Below are positions 25,801 through 33,837 of a stretch of DNA of 64,000 nucleotides, piece by piece. The translations under genes and the position numbers were made by a program. Numbering within the stretch: position 1 is the first letter of the stretch; the number at the start of each line of letters is the position of its first letter. This DNA comes from Brenneria izadpanahii (GTDB lineage: Bacteria > Pseudomonadota > Gammaproteobacteria > Enterobacterales > Enterobacteriaceae): NCBI RefSeq assembly GCF_017569925.1, contig NZ_CP050854.1, positions 2,852,001 to 2,916,000 on the forward strand, given 5' to 3'. A model generated the notes under the pieces. That model was not told the origin of the DNA. It worked only from the letters and a program-made list of their open reading frames with translations, and made no database searches.

Positions 25801-26946
25801 GACCGCAATCGCGCCGCCGGCCGTGATTTTGCCGGCCGCCCCATCTTCACCAGTCAGCAGCGGCGTGACGATATTCAGGTCGCCGCCGCCGTACTGCCAG
25901 CCCTCGCCGGTGACGTACTCGCCCTGCGACTGGTATACCGCCAGCGTACCGGCATTGTTGGCGGTGATGCGCTCGCTGGCGGCAAGGTGGACGCTGGCGA
26001 AGCCCAGCGCCAGCCGGTCCAGCGAACTCACCCCGTCGGGTTGGCCGTAGCCGCCGTAGCCGAAACTGATGCGCTCGGCCTCCACCTGGAACACGCCGGA
26101 ACCGGTGCCGGCGCCGTCCGTCGCTACCGCGCCGGGCGCATCGGACGAGCCGTTCCACACCAGATGGCCGGTTTTGATCAGCGCCACGTCATCGGCGTCG
26201 CCGTAGCCGTAGACGGCCGGCGTGGTCAGCAGCAGCTCGTCCAGCAACGAGTTGCCGTCGTCGTCCAGCGTCGACAGGGTGATGTCCTCGAAGAAGTTCA
26301 CCGACTGACCGGCGATCAGTTCAAGAGTTTCCAGCGCCGGCGCGCCCGTGCCGCTATCGCCCTGCAGCAGGCGCGTCAGCACCTGCTGGTTAAGCGTCAG
26401 GCCGGAAGTCAGCGCGCCGCGCACGGCGGCGGCGGCCAGCGCCTCGGCCGAGCCGATATTGAAAGCGCCCACCGCCAGGCTTAGCTGGCGGGTGCCGTAG
26501 CGCACTGCGTCGTCGAGTTGGAAGTCGTTGTCGGTAACGAAGGCGATGGTGCCTTCCGAATAGAGTTGCGTCATGCCCGCGCAGTCGCCCGAAGCGCAGG
26601 CGCCCACCCGGATGGGGCCAGGGGTGGTCGTACTATCACCTTTGCTCGGCGCCAGCCACTGCTGGACGCCGTTGGAGACGGATACCACGCTGCGGGGGCC
26701 GGGCTGGTAGATAAAGCCGTCGTTCGAATCGTAGGCCGCCGCGCCCTGGCCCAGGGTATTGATAATCGCGCCCTGCTCGATTTCGATGGCGCCATCGCCT
26801 AAATAAGTGCTGATCCGCGTAATCAACATCACCTCCGGCGCGGCGAGTTCCGAACCGCCGCGCAGCATGATGGAAGTAGCGACGCCGTCTATGGTACGGC
26901 TCATCTGCACCAGGTTGCCGCCCTGACCATAATCCACATACGGCAA
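19873..26946 (-). CDS. C-terminal part of giant TPS exoprotein (segment 3 of 3)
   Basis: This 2,357-codon frame is not a separate gene. Sequence in frame upstream of its first ATG continues the preceding segment (IEILGDAAAPSADFAIALRA and on), joined by one missing G at plus-strand C run 27052-27054. It encodes a long right-handed beta-helix-like repeat region (many GGxxxL/VxAGGD turns), including MALTVGG-like FHA repeats. At about 23.4-23.6 kb there is an unusual cysteine-bearing duplicated motif, GTPVPDEWSS(A/Y)CN. The C-terminus ends EEKNDLSL with no obvious anchor or toxin domain, so the protein may be released or retained by the pore. Repaired total length of the three segments is 4,312 residues. 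Confidence 0.85.
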   Translation of the reverse strand: MPYVDYGQGGNLVQMSRTIDGVATSIMLRGGSELAAPEVMLITRISTYLGDGAIEIEQGAIINTLGQGAAAYDSNDGFIYQPGPRSVVSVSNGVQQWLAPSKGDSTTTPGPIRVGACASGDCAGMTQLYSEGTIAFVTDNDFQLDDAVRYGTRQLSLAVGAFNIGSAEALAAAAVRGALTSGLTLNQQVLTRLLQGDSGTGAPALETLELIAGQSVNFFEDITLSTLDDDGNSLLDELLLTTPAVYGYGDADDVALIKTGHLVWNGSSDAPGAVATDGAGTGSGVFQVEAERISFGYGGYGQPDGVSSLDRLALGFASVHLAASERITANNAGTLAVYQSQGEYVTGEGWQYGGGDLNIVTPLLTGEDGAAGKITAGGAIAVFAPAAGAADPSTVTMSELGAEWALTAGKSLNLNTTIALPSGKLTLAAQDDVALGDLAYLDLSGRSIAFFDDEAATQYSWGGDALLTSAAGNVSQSAGSTIDLSAEYNQAGSLTVTALGEAAGAVDLQGAVLGSASGYYDAGGTEVPYLAGRVTLRAQTLGGELSAAFAALNERLNQGEVYGLRSFQLKQDDLVIGDGLKANQIEVSLDGGHLTVAGTVDAGGERVGSIRLAGGQGLTLAGNALLDAHGTLLRLDSYGEAIDAANRATVELNSGQGALILADGARIDLRHGTDDARVQSDPSLADDVARGRLELYAPRLGADGEGDIAVDAGGNYIIEGAQSIALNAVRRYDDAPAGADEAAGGQPWQLIDQDYLDRKHEDSAAFITAALQNADLLNGKLAGLNNATYRQAFHLRPGVEIVTAGDLVVNGDLDLSGYRYASLNPNAQQSGAPGSGEPGALVVRAGGDLSIYGSVNDGFTPPPATPDDDGWVLTPGVQGYGGDVVVPRAGVVLAEGTRFLVGKVLNYDLPLQAATLAAGTVLPSSAQLAAELTLPANTVLAGDVTLADGTRYRAGTLLGQALTLPADSTLGAGFRLTAATSLRAMIWPAGVALPDTAGGSTLLLAGSLTLNMGALIPSMTDVKLPGDALSVNLRPEGAVTRNWALAQMLPEGSSSWSLRLVAGADTAAADPRLTRADGKGDLVLADTHYSLYKQRETTMIPGTPEQPGYVWYWDEMGELFGFTPGTPVPDEWSSACNEAGWCVKVEYVWGEFGSLFDPSFTVGTPVPDEWSSYCNSIPGLCIRLKEPIPGTPDQTVIGDVIAVYPVAQNFSVLRTGTGDLDLIAGGDVAMQSLYGVYTAGASTASLAGDQAAAFNQARAKAADGTYLNTSNTAETPEGEEKAGPLYEALVDGGDSSLYAAWYPDGGGDLLLRAGGDFTGDMLATYNPTREGEDLRMQRSSVDVGNWLWRQGSGDTAGVDAIATSWWINFGTYVSSTGHVNGQKGALSSTDGLAVSAIPELVGFTGVGTLGGGNLTVQVAGDAGLLTRRGSDTSSSNQPRSQGLALTVASSGRVLADGSILLTGGGDMTLTVGGDLNPGLTARAVPNPNTTASTAADYRRQNLDLNGVLANLRGDLALQAGAAGGVALIYYQSHSGQVDDRETRAYDPYSSSLATATGGPVLMLGDAVATLLTRGDLVVSGSGDPGRVTLPVSMPYAQNGGAPQSGGYGWFSLWTDNTAINLFSAGGDLTPSVQLGDVSNASPIAGRNTSPTDGRFVWPAQLSAAAPGGSLYLGPSALGSTLAVDYNAAYSLLLAPSANASLALLAGDAIYAGGYVFSVSAADTAALPTPFSPAFGVFTSGGSLTTTYNLSADAIRPETNRFPLFTFGPNTATNDESVAPVRLYALTGDIVGLGSGEILTFTNGQRAGQSWYEGAGPVWMRAGRDIVRSGRLLNGSVGFPAEIASTPSNLQTGITGTSSGNLFVHGSATDVSIVDAGRDILYSNFNVAGPGTLEVSAGRNILLAGQVGSDLNNLPIYGESAITSLGSVLAGDGRPGAGIVVQAGLGTQGADWSGFLDLYLDPANQADVTSGLPLADQPGKVAKTYEAELIAWLAERYGFAPAGGESAAADARAYFAALPAEQQRIFARRIYFAELRAGGREYNDAEGPRFGSYLRGREAIAALFPTADADGKSIAYGGDVLAYGGAGIHTNVGGDIQVLTPGGAQTYGVEGAVPPATAGLITQGQGNIQLYSLGSILLGQSRIMTTFGGDILAWSDEGDINAGRGSKTTLVYTLPRRVYDQWGNVALSPTVPSTGAGIATLNPIPEVPAGDVDLVAPLGTIDAGEAGIRVSGNVNIAALRVVNAENIQVQGESTGLPVAVTVNVGALTSASQAASSAVQAAEQINRQAQGNRPSIISVEILGYGNERLQPGGDAPLDGARNGPPDYQPDSAIQVLGAGPLSPRAAALLTQEEKNDLSL
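23432..23575 (-). repeat. Duplicated cysteine-containing motif in the exoprotein
   Basis: Two near-identical 30-base copies (23432-23461 and 23546-23575), 114 bases apart, each encode GTPVPDEWSS(A/Y)C. Two further cysteines lie between and after them. TPS exoproteins usually avoid cysteine, so four in a 40-residue-period duplication stands out. Confidence 0.8.
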
Positions 26947-26981
26947 ACCACCGATGACCAGGCGATTGACGTCGGCCTTGT

Positions 26982-28412
26982 TCAGATCCGAAGCACGCAG
27001 CGCGATGGCGAAGTCCGCCGACGGCGCCGCGGCGTCGCCGAGGATCTCGATCCCAGTCCGCTGCCGAGTACGGCCAGCGTGCTGCCGTAACCGCCCTCGG
27101 CCGCCTCGCCCAGCACCGTGCCGGCAAATTGCAGGCTGAGCGCCTCGCTCTCTTTTTCGCGGGTGGTAAACCCCAGTTGCAGCAGCTTGGCGTCAGCCTC
27201 GATCTGCGCGCGTGGAATGCCGCGCGTCGCCGCGTCCGCCGCCGCGAACGCGGCGTAGCTGGTCTCGTTGTACTGCGAATAGGTACGAAGTACGTCCGCC
27301 GGAGTCAGGATCAACTGGCTCGCCAGGCTGTCGCGGATATTCGTCCCTGCGATGGATATCACCCCCGAGGCCGAGTATGAGCCATTGCGCATCGCGGCGG
27401 CGGCGGTGGCCGTGCCCTGGCCGGCCAGGCCATTGATCTCTACCCGGAATGCGCCGGGCAGCAGGGCGTAGGTGGAGGGTAGCAAGGTGTAGGTGCCCGC
27501 CGGCAGACCCGGCACGCCGGCGCCGAGAGTGATCTGCTGACCGAGCAGCGAATCGACCGCGCCGCCCTCGCCGCCGGCCGGCGCCGCTATCGCCTGAATA
27601 CCCGGCACCAGCGCGTAGACCGGGTTGCTGTCCAGCCCCGGCAAGGTGAGGCCATCGCCGCCCAGTTGCGCCAGCGGCGTGTAGCGCGCATCGGTGGAAC
27701 CGCCGCGGCCGGAGATGAAGCCCGCGCCGGTCAGTTCGCCGCCGCCGGACAGGTCAATCACCGCCCCCTCCCTCACGTCCACCAACTGCCCAGTCAGGGT
27801 CACGCTGCCGGCAGCGGTCGAGCCCACGCCGTTCAGCGCAATCTCCTGACCGGCGTATTCCCAGCTCACGCCGTCAGTGGTGCCGCCATAGGGCATTACC
27901 AGCCCGGCCGCGCTGACCGAGGTCAGGCTGTCGGCAAGCAAATTGACGATTTTAGTACTACGACTCGCGCCTCGTGAAACCCCCAGGTTCAGCGCTCCCA
28001 ATGGGGCGCGTAGCACGCCGCCCTGATTGATGATGGCAGCGCCCAACGTCAGGCTGCCGAATACCGAGTAAGGGACCGCGGGCGTTTCGCCAGTGGTACG
28101 CATCAGCGTCAGCCGGCGATCCGGATCGTAGTCCACGCCGTCACCGCGCCATCCGGCGTATACCGTGGCAGTGGCGCCGGTGGCCGGGTAGATCTGCGCC
28201 GCCGCCAACGTCAGGTCGCCTGGCACATAGAGTTGGGTACCGTTAGCCTGAGTCGCCGCCAGAAAGCGCAGGTCGCCGCTGCTCACCAATTGCATATCCG
28301 CGAAGCCGCGCCGGTCCACCACCGTCGCCAGCCCTTCGGTCGAGGCAGTGCCGCCGCGTACGCCGACGTTGAGCTGGTCACGCACCTCCAGCAACTGGCC
28401 GGCTTGGATCAA
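26982..28412 (-). CDS. Middle part of giant TPS exoprotein (segment 2 of 3)
   Basis: A 476-codon frame bounded by two apparent frameshifts. At its 5' side the correct protein reads GGDNRIHPTVHSGGSAG then QQDLAGTLLIQAGQ, entering this frame if one G is added to the coding-strand G7 run (plus strand 28487-28493). At its 3' side the frame runs into RRRRRTSPSRCV nonsense after GSGL, and the neighbouring frame continues properly as GIEILGDAAAPSADF. It is the same beta-helical haemagglutinin-type sequence as its neighbours. It has no promoter or ribosome site of its own, so it should be read as part of the 19873-32809 gene. Confidence 0.8.
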   Translation of the reverse strand: MIQAGQLLEVRDQLNVGVRGGTASTEGLATVVDRRGFADMQLVSSGDLRFLAATQANGTQLYVPGDLTLAAAQIYPATGATATVYAGWRGDGVDYDPDRRLTLMRTTGETPAVPYSVFGSLTLGAAIINQGGVLRAPLGALNLGVSRGASRSTKIVNLLADSLTSVSAAGLVMPYGGTTDGVSWEYAGQEIALNGVGSTAAGSVTLTGQLVDVREGAVIDLSGGGELTGAGFISGRGGSTDARYTPLAQLGGDGLTLPGLDSNPVYALVPGIQAIAAPAGGEGGAVDSLLGQQITLGAGVPGLPAGTYTLLPSTYALLPGAFRVEINGLAGQGTATAAAAMRNGSYSASGVISIAGTNIRDSLASQLILTPADVLRTYSQYNETSYAAFAAADAATRGIPRAQIEADAKLLQLGFTTREKESEALSLQFAGTVLGEAAEGGYGSTLAVLGSGLGSRSSATPRRRRRTSPSRCVLRI

Positions 28413-31400
28413 CAGGGTGCCGGCCAGATCCTGTTGGGATACGCCGGCGGACCCGCCGCTGTGTACGGTAGGATGAATGCGATTGTCCCCCCCACCGCGC
28501 CGCCCATTCCCGCCAGGCGCACATAGGGAGCGGTTAGCGAGACGCGGGTGTCCGCGGACGCTTCGTCGGACAGCCCCAGCACGCGGGCATGCAGGTTGAG
28601 CGACTGACCCAGCGTCAGCGACAGGTCGCCGTCGAAACTCAGCAGGCCGTCGCTGGCCAGCGTCAGGCCGTCGAAACCGCCGGCTGCGACCCGGTCCGCG
28701 CCGATCGCGCCATAGCCGTAGGCCAGTTGGTCGGCGGCCTCATCAGCGCCGAGGCCGGCGGCCAGCGGACTTTCCGCCTGCGTTTGGCTCAGCACCAGCT
28801 CGCGCGCCAGCCGCACCCGTTCATCCGCGCCCGTCGCATACAGCGGCGTATCCAGCACCAGCGTCAGGCTGCCGCCGGCGGCGTTCGCCCCCCCGGCCGC
28901 AGCGCGCAGCACCCCGTCGATATACAGACCGTTGCTGGTGGCCAGAGTGATGGCGCCCCCAGCGCCGGCCACCTCAATCGCGCCCAGACCGGGGATATCC
29001 AACACGGCGCTAGCGCCCGATGCGTCCAGCAACGCGCCCTCACGCACCACTACAAACAGATCGTCAGCATCGGCGTTGCCGGTTATATCCGCCACCCCGG
29101 CAGTGCCGCTTGCAGGATCAAAAGCGCCGCCGATGACAATCTCGCCGCCGGCGTCGACGATGCCGTAGCGGCGGCCCAGCGCATCCGTCGCCACCGTGGC
29201 ACGGCCAGCCGCATCCAGCACCGCCTGTTCTCCGATCCAGATGGAACGGCCGCCGGCATCCGTCGTGGACGTTTCGATCGCGCCCAGTTCGATGCGGCCG
29301 CCCCAGGCGTTGAGCGCGCCTTCCACCGTCAACTGGCCGACGCTGCGCACTTCGATGGACTGGCCCGGATCGACCGTAACCGTCGCCCCTTTGCCGATCA
29401 ACGCTTGAGTCAGCGCCTTGTCGGCGGAGCTGGACTGCGCCGTGCCGGCCAGCAGCGTCAGACCGGCGCCTTTACGCTGAGTCAGCACGCCGACGGCCGC
29501 ATCTTCCTGATACAGCGGCGGCGTCCATAGTTCCAGCGCCTCGGCGATCGGCGTACCGGTGACGGCAACCTGTGTGGCCGTTCCGTAACGATAGACCGGC
29601 ATATCTGCGTCGACCGTCGCGTCTTCGGCCACCGACATGCCGCGCATGCCGGTGACACGGTACTGCGAGAATCCTTTGTCGAAAAACATCTCGTCCAGCC
29701 ACAAACCCGCGTCGGCTTGATCCTCTTCACCGCCGATCGTCACCCGTTCCGCCAGCAGATCCAGCGTGCCGCCGCCGTCGACGCCATAGCCGCGCAGTTC
29801 TCCATCCAGAACAAAGGCGCCCTCGTCCGATGCGTTGTTGGCGTTGGCCACCAGGGTAATATCGCCCCCCGTGCCGCCGCTAAAACTGCCGTCCGCGCCC
29901 AGCGCCGCGCCGGAGGAAACATCGACTACGCTGCCCGCGCTTAGCGTCACATCGCCGCTGCTGCGCAGGGAGACGCCGCCGCCGTTCACATAGGGCAACC
30001 CGCTGATGTCCGCCGCGTCCAGCCGCAGATTGCTCCACAGACCGCTGGCGTCCAGCGTTGCGCCCGGCCCTAGCGTGACCGCCGCCGTGCCGGCCGGCGC
30101 CGCCAGCACCGTATCCTCGACGCGCAAGTTGCTGCCGATCTGTTTGAGCACATTGCCCAGACGGATATTGCCGCCGTGCGCCGCAAGATCCGCATTGACT
30201 TCCACCCGCGGGCCGTACAGCGTGATCTCGCCGCCGTTGCCCACCGTCAGCGCGTCATCCACCGTGATGGCGTCCGTCGCCGCGATGCGCAGCGCCCCCA
30301 GACCGATGTCGTTGAGCAGATCGGTGTCCAGATACAGAGCGCCCTGGCGCTCTTCCGGCAGTTCGCCGTCCAGCGCCAGATCGGCGGCGATGGCCGCTAC
30401 CTCGGCGCTCAACACTACCGACTGTACGGCGCCGGACGTCGCCGTCAGGCCATATTGCAGCGTGCCGCTGTCCTTGACGTAGTACGGCGTGTACTGCCCC
30501 ACCACCAACTGCGCGCCGCGCGCCGCCGCCTTCTGCGACTGACTGTAGCCGTCCAGACCCGCCTGCGCCGCCTGCGTCTGGCGCTCGCCCTGATAGGTGT
30601 CGCCGGCGATCTCCCCCTCCAGCACTGCGTTTTTCGTGCCGATCACCAGCGTGCCGGCATCGCGGCCCACCGTGTAGCCGTTTTCCAGCCGGCTCTGCGG
30701 CGCGATAAGAGAGTTGTAGAAGGTTTCCGTTATTCCCCAACGGCTATGCTCGACCTCATATCCCTGGTATATCCCCGTGTACAATATATCGGCCGGCGCG
30801 CTGGAGATTTGGTATAGCCGGCCGTCGCTGCCCTTGAGCCAGCTCAGATTGATTTTTCCGCTCTGCACGTCCAGTGTGCCGCCGGACAGGTTGATCTGCG
30901 ATCCGGCCTGGGTCACCACCTCATTGCCGGCGAAGCTGACCGTGCCGCCCTGCGCCATCCATTCGCCTACGCCGTGGCCCTGGGCGCCCAGATAACCGCT
31001 CACTTCCAGCAGCCCGCCGGCGGTGTACCAGCGGTCGGACTCGTAGCCGTTGGTGCCGGCCGGCACGTAGATCAGCTCGCGCGCGTCCACCCACACGTCG
31101 GTGCTGCTAAGCGCTCCGCTGTCGCGGTTGAGCGCGGCGTCGCGCAGTTCATTGCCCTGCACGTTGACTTTGACGCTGTTGCTCTCCATCGCCACCTTGA
31201 CGCCCAGCGCGCCGGCGACGTCGATAACCGCGCCGTCGCGCACCAGCGCGCGCGACGCGGCTTCCACCGCCACCTGTCCGCCGGTGGCCAGCGTCAGCGA
31301 ATCCCCGGCAAAGTCCACCGTGTCGCCCTTGATCTCCACCAGCGACAGATCGCGGCGGTATTTATCGGCCGCGACGATATTCTGGTCGTCCGCTGAGGTA

Positions 31401-32809
31401 TCCACCCCCGGCGCCAGCAGGCTGTCGCGCTGGCTGTCCAGCACGCTGGCGTCGGTGTTCTCCAGCAGGATCGCCGTGACGCTGTCCGCGCCCAGCGTTA
31501 CGCCGTTCGCCGCCGTCAGATGCACGGTGCCGCGCACGTCCTGCGAGGTGGTGGAAACCGCCACGCCCTGCTGCCGCACCTCGCTTCCGGTCAGGGTGAT
31601 ATCGCCGGTGGCGGCGCGGATCAGGCCGCTGTTAAGCGCCGTACCGTCGCCGCTGACGGTGACCTCGTTGCCGCGCGTGGTGGAACTCTGATTGCCGTCG
31701 GTGCCATAGCCCTTTTTGATGGTAAAGCTGTCGCCGGCTGCCAGCACGGTCTGGCCGTTGACGGTGACGATTTCACCGGCATTTTCCGTTTCTTTCCCCA
31801 GCAGCAGCACATAGCCGCCGCCGGCGGTGACGCTTTGCGGCGCATGGGTGGTAAGCTGCGCCCCCTGATCCACCTTCACCGCGCCGCCCGCAGCAGTGAA
31901 AGTGGCGGCGCCATTAACGCCGTACAGCCCGCTATTAAACTGGCTGTCGCTGATATTGGCCGCCGCGGCCACCAGATTGCGCACGTTGACCTGCGACGAC
32001 CCGCTGAATACCACGCCGTTGCGGTTGACGATCATCACCGTGCCGTCGGCGTTGATCTGCCCCTGGATCTGCGAGGGGCGCGAATTCGGGTCGTTCACCC
32101 GGTTCAGTACCGCCCAGCTCGCATCCTGTTGGAAGTTGAGCGTGGTGTTTTTACCCACGTTGAAGGTCTCCCAGTTGAGGATCGCCTTGTCGGCGGTCTG
32201 TTCGACGGTGACCGTGGTTTTGCCGCCGGAGACCGTATGGGTCGGGTCTTTGGCGTTAAGCCAGCCTTTGGTGAGCGGGTCGGCATCCACTTTCAGGCCG
32301 CCGGCGGCCAAGCCGTCGGGAATGTCGGACGCCGCCTGCTGCGCCGCCGCCTGCACGGCCTGCTGGCTGGCGATAAGGGAGGCGCTGCGCGCCAGATTGC
32401 CGACGGAGCGCTGCAACTGCTGACTGGCATCCTGCTGCTGTTTCAATATCGAGGACCCCGGCTGGGCGGCGCCGCTCCCTGTCCCGGCGGCGGGATTCTG
32501 CGCGGCGGCGGCTCGGGCGGCCCCCGCCTGCGCGAACCAGGCGCTGCTGAACGGTCTGGCGCCGGCCTGGACGTTTCCCGCAAGCAGTAATAGCGATAAG
32601 GTATAAGCCAGCGGCGACAGACGGAAAAATCCGCCTAACCGCGGGCCGGCATGTTTTTTTGTGGCTCGCCGTCCATGGCCGTCACCCTTACGAGCCGCCG
32701 CTGAACGCGACGTCAAAAACCTCTCCCGGAAGTTTTTTGACGGGTATACCGACTTCACATCAGCGATGTTTTTCTTGCAGGAACATTCAGGGCTAAGGGA
32801 TGGCATCAT
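28409..32809 (-). CDS. N-terminal part of giant TPS exoprotein with secretion domain (segment 1 of 3)
   Basis: Starts at ATG 32809 behind AGGAAG. About 55 leading residues form an extended signal region, followed by the hydrophobic core LAYTLSLLLLAGNVQAG. The TPS (haemagglutination-activity) domain at about residues 140-330 shows ILNWETFNVGKNTTLNFQQD, VLNRV and VMIVNRNGVVFSGSSQVNVR, the NPNG-like core that TpsB pores recognise. The rest is repetitive beta-helix. The frame ends at 28409 in a nonsense tail after GMGGAVGG; one added G continues it into segment 2. In gene order and size it corresponds to P. aeruginosa PdtA, a phosphate-depletion-induced exoprotein (analogy from memory). Confidence 0.88.
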   Translation of the reverse strand: MMPSLSPECSCKKNIADVKSVYPSKNFRERFLTSRSAAARKGDGHGRRATKKHAGPRLGGFFRLSPLAYTLSLLLLAGNVQAGARPFSSAWFAQAGAARAAAAQNPAAGTGSGAAQPGSSILKQQQDASQQLQRSVGNLARSASLIASQQAVQAAAQQAASDIPDGLAAGGLKVDADPLTKGWLNAKDPTHTVSGGKTTVTVEQTADKAILNWETFNVGKNTTLNFQQDASWAVLNRVNDPNSRPSQIQGQINADGTVMIVNRNGVVFSGSSQVNVRNLVAAAANISDSQFNSGLYGVNGAATFTAAGGAVKVDQGAQLTTHAPQSVTAGGGYVLLLGKETENAGEIVTVNGQTVLAAGDSFTIKKGYGTDGNQSSTTRGNEVTVSGDGTALNSGLIRAATGDITLTGSEVRQQGVAVSTTSQDVRGTVHLTAANGVTLGADSVTAILLENTDASVLDSQRDSLLAPGVDTSADDQNIVAADKYRRDLSLVEIKGDTVDFAGDSLTLATGGQVAVEAASRALVRDGAVIDVAGALGVKVAMESNSVKVNVQGNELRDAALNRDSGALSSTDVWVDARELIYVPAGTNGYESDRWYTAGGLLEVSGYLGAQGHGVGEWMAQGGTVSFAGNEVVTQAGSQINLSGGTLDVQSGKINLSWLKGSDGRLYQISSAPADILYTGIYQGYEVEHSRWGITETFYNSLIAPQSRLENGYTVGRDAGTLVIGTKNAVLEGEIAGDTYQGERQTQAAQAGLDGYSQSQKAAARGAQLVVGQYTPYYVKDSGTLQYGLTATSGAVQSVVLSAEVAAIAADLALDGELPEERQGALYLDTDLLNDIGLGALRIAATDAITVDDALTVGNGGEITLYGPRVEVNADLAAHGGNIRLGNVLKQIGSNLRVEDTVLAAPAGTAAVTLGPGATLDASGLWSNLRLDAADISGLPYVNGGGVSLRSSGDVTLSAGSVVDVSSGAALGADGSFSGGTGGDITLVANANNASDEGAFVLDGELRGYGVDGGGTLDLLAERVTIGGEEDQADAGLWLDEMFFDKGFSQYRVTGMRGMSVAEDATVDADMPVYRYGTATQVAVTGTPIAEALELWTPPLYQEDAAVGVLTQRKGAGLTLLAGTAQSSSADKALTQALIGKGATVTVDPGQSIEVRSVGQLTVEGALNAWGGRIELGAIETSTTDAGGRSIWIGEQAVLDAAGRATVATDALGRRYGIVDAGGEIVIGGAFDPASGTAGVADITGNADADDLFVVVREGALLDASGASAVLDIPGLGAIEVAGAGGAITLATSNGLYIDGVLRAAAGGANAAGGSLTLVLDTPLYATGADERVRLARELVLSQTQAESPLAAGLGADEAADQLAYGYGAIGADRVAAGGFDGLTLASDGLLSFDGDLSLTLGQSLNLHARVLGLSDEASADTRVSLTAPYVRLAGMGGAVGGTIAFILPYTAAGPPAYPNRIWPAPC

Positions 32810-33165
32810 GACTTCCTTTCAGGGTAACGGTCATAACCGGTTCGCGCCGACGCACTCAGTCAACGTCATTTCACGACTTACTTTTCTTGTATGACCGCTC
32901 CTGGCGGGTGAGACCGAACTCCGTTCATAAAAAGTTCATGGTTTGGCCGGCGCGACGCGCAGGGATCGATGACGGGATGATCGTGATGACCGTAAGCCAG
33001 AAACCCCGTTGCGTATTCCTCCGCAATGGGGCGTACCTGTAATCACCGAATGTGGTTAGCGCCTTCGCTTGACGCTAGCCGATGAGAAATAGACCGGGAG
33101 GAACCAACCTTCCGCACGCCCCGATCGGCTATCCTGCCGATACGGGGTTTGCGCAGTTGACGACA
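32810..33165. promoter_or_regulatory. Leader region of the exoprotein operon with hairpins
   Basis: No gene is present. The half nearest 32810 must hold the promoter of the exoprotein operon, but no clean PHO box or -35/-10 pair was found. Two stem-loops lie farther up, 33004-33031 (CCCCGTTGCG / CGCAATGGGG) and 33119-33147 (CCCCGATCGGC / GCCGATACGGGG). The second is just beyond the stop codon of the gene ending at 33166 and may terminate it. Confidence 0.5.
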
Positions 33166-33837
33166 TCATGTTTTTTCAGCGTCGTTGGAATGAAAAATAT
33201 CCTCTGCATCGGACGGTTTCCGCGCCGGATGCCGTATCCGTAGGGTGTGCAACAGGCCATGATTGATGCAGAACTCCCCCGTATTGTCATGCAGCGCCTC
33301 ATGGTTGGCGAGGCAGCGGCATACAATCCCAAGTGCGCCCGGATCGGTGCTGACCATATCCATGTCATGGATAAACGGTTCCGCCTTCGGCAATTTTTCG
33401 GAAATCCGATCGTAGCCGATAAACCAGCGCCAGAGCATGTTGTAGGTTAGAATTTCATAGACCTGGCGGGCGCTGGTGCGCGAATACAGAATTTGCAGCA
33501 GCCAAGCGCGTATTACCGTGCGGGCGTTGACGCCGCAAATGCATTTTTCGCCGAGTTTGCTCACTGCGTCATGCTCGCCGGCCATGACATCATCGATCGC
33601 TTCGCGCAGGTCAACCAGCGCATGCGACGGGGGAATGAAGGAAGAAAGGTGATCCATTTCAACCCACAGCGGATGAGCCACCAGCCATACCCAAGGCACG
33701 CCGTAGCGTTTAACCATGACGGGCTGTATTTTTCTCGCCTTATCCACCCATTCCGACAGTTTTAAATCCAGTTTCGACAGCGATACGTTATGGATGCTGT
33801 CTTCCAAATTGCCGTTTATTGATCTTCGCTGCTTCAT
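33166..33837 (-). CDS. Phd-antitoxin-like domain joined to a transposase-derived domain
   Basis: The 223-residue protein starts behind GGAGAAG. Residues 17-58 (NVSLSKLDLKLSEWVDKARK, VMVKRYGVPWVWLVAHPLW) resemble the Phd/YefM antitoxin DNA-binding fold. Residues about 70-200 resemble the N-terminal DUF772 region of IS5-type transposases (IRAWLLQILYSRTSARQVYE, LTYNMLWRWFIGYDRI), but the DDE catalytic part is absent. No inverted repeats or toxin gene flank it. It sits between the two-partner and type II secretion blocks. A domesticated DNA-binding regulator is one possibility, an eroded IS another; the intact frame favours the former. Confidence 0.6.
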   Translation of the reverse strand: MKQRRSINGNLEDSIHNVSLSKLDLKLSEWVDKARKIQPVMVKRYGVPWVWLVAHPLWVEMDHLSSFIPPSHALVDLREAIDDVMAGEHDAVSKLGEKCICGVNARTVIRAWLLQILYSRTSARQVYEILTYNMLWRWFIGYDRISEKLPKAEPFIHDMDMVSTDPGALGIVCRCLANHEALHDNTGEFCINHGLLHTLRIRHPARKPSDAEDIFHSNDAEKT

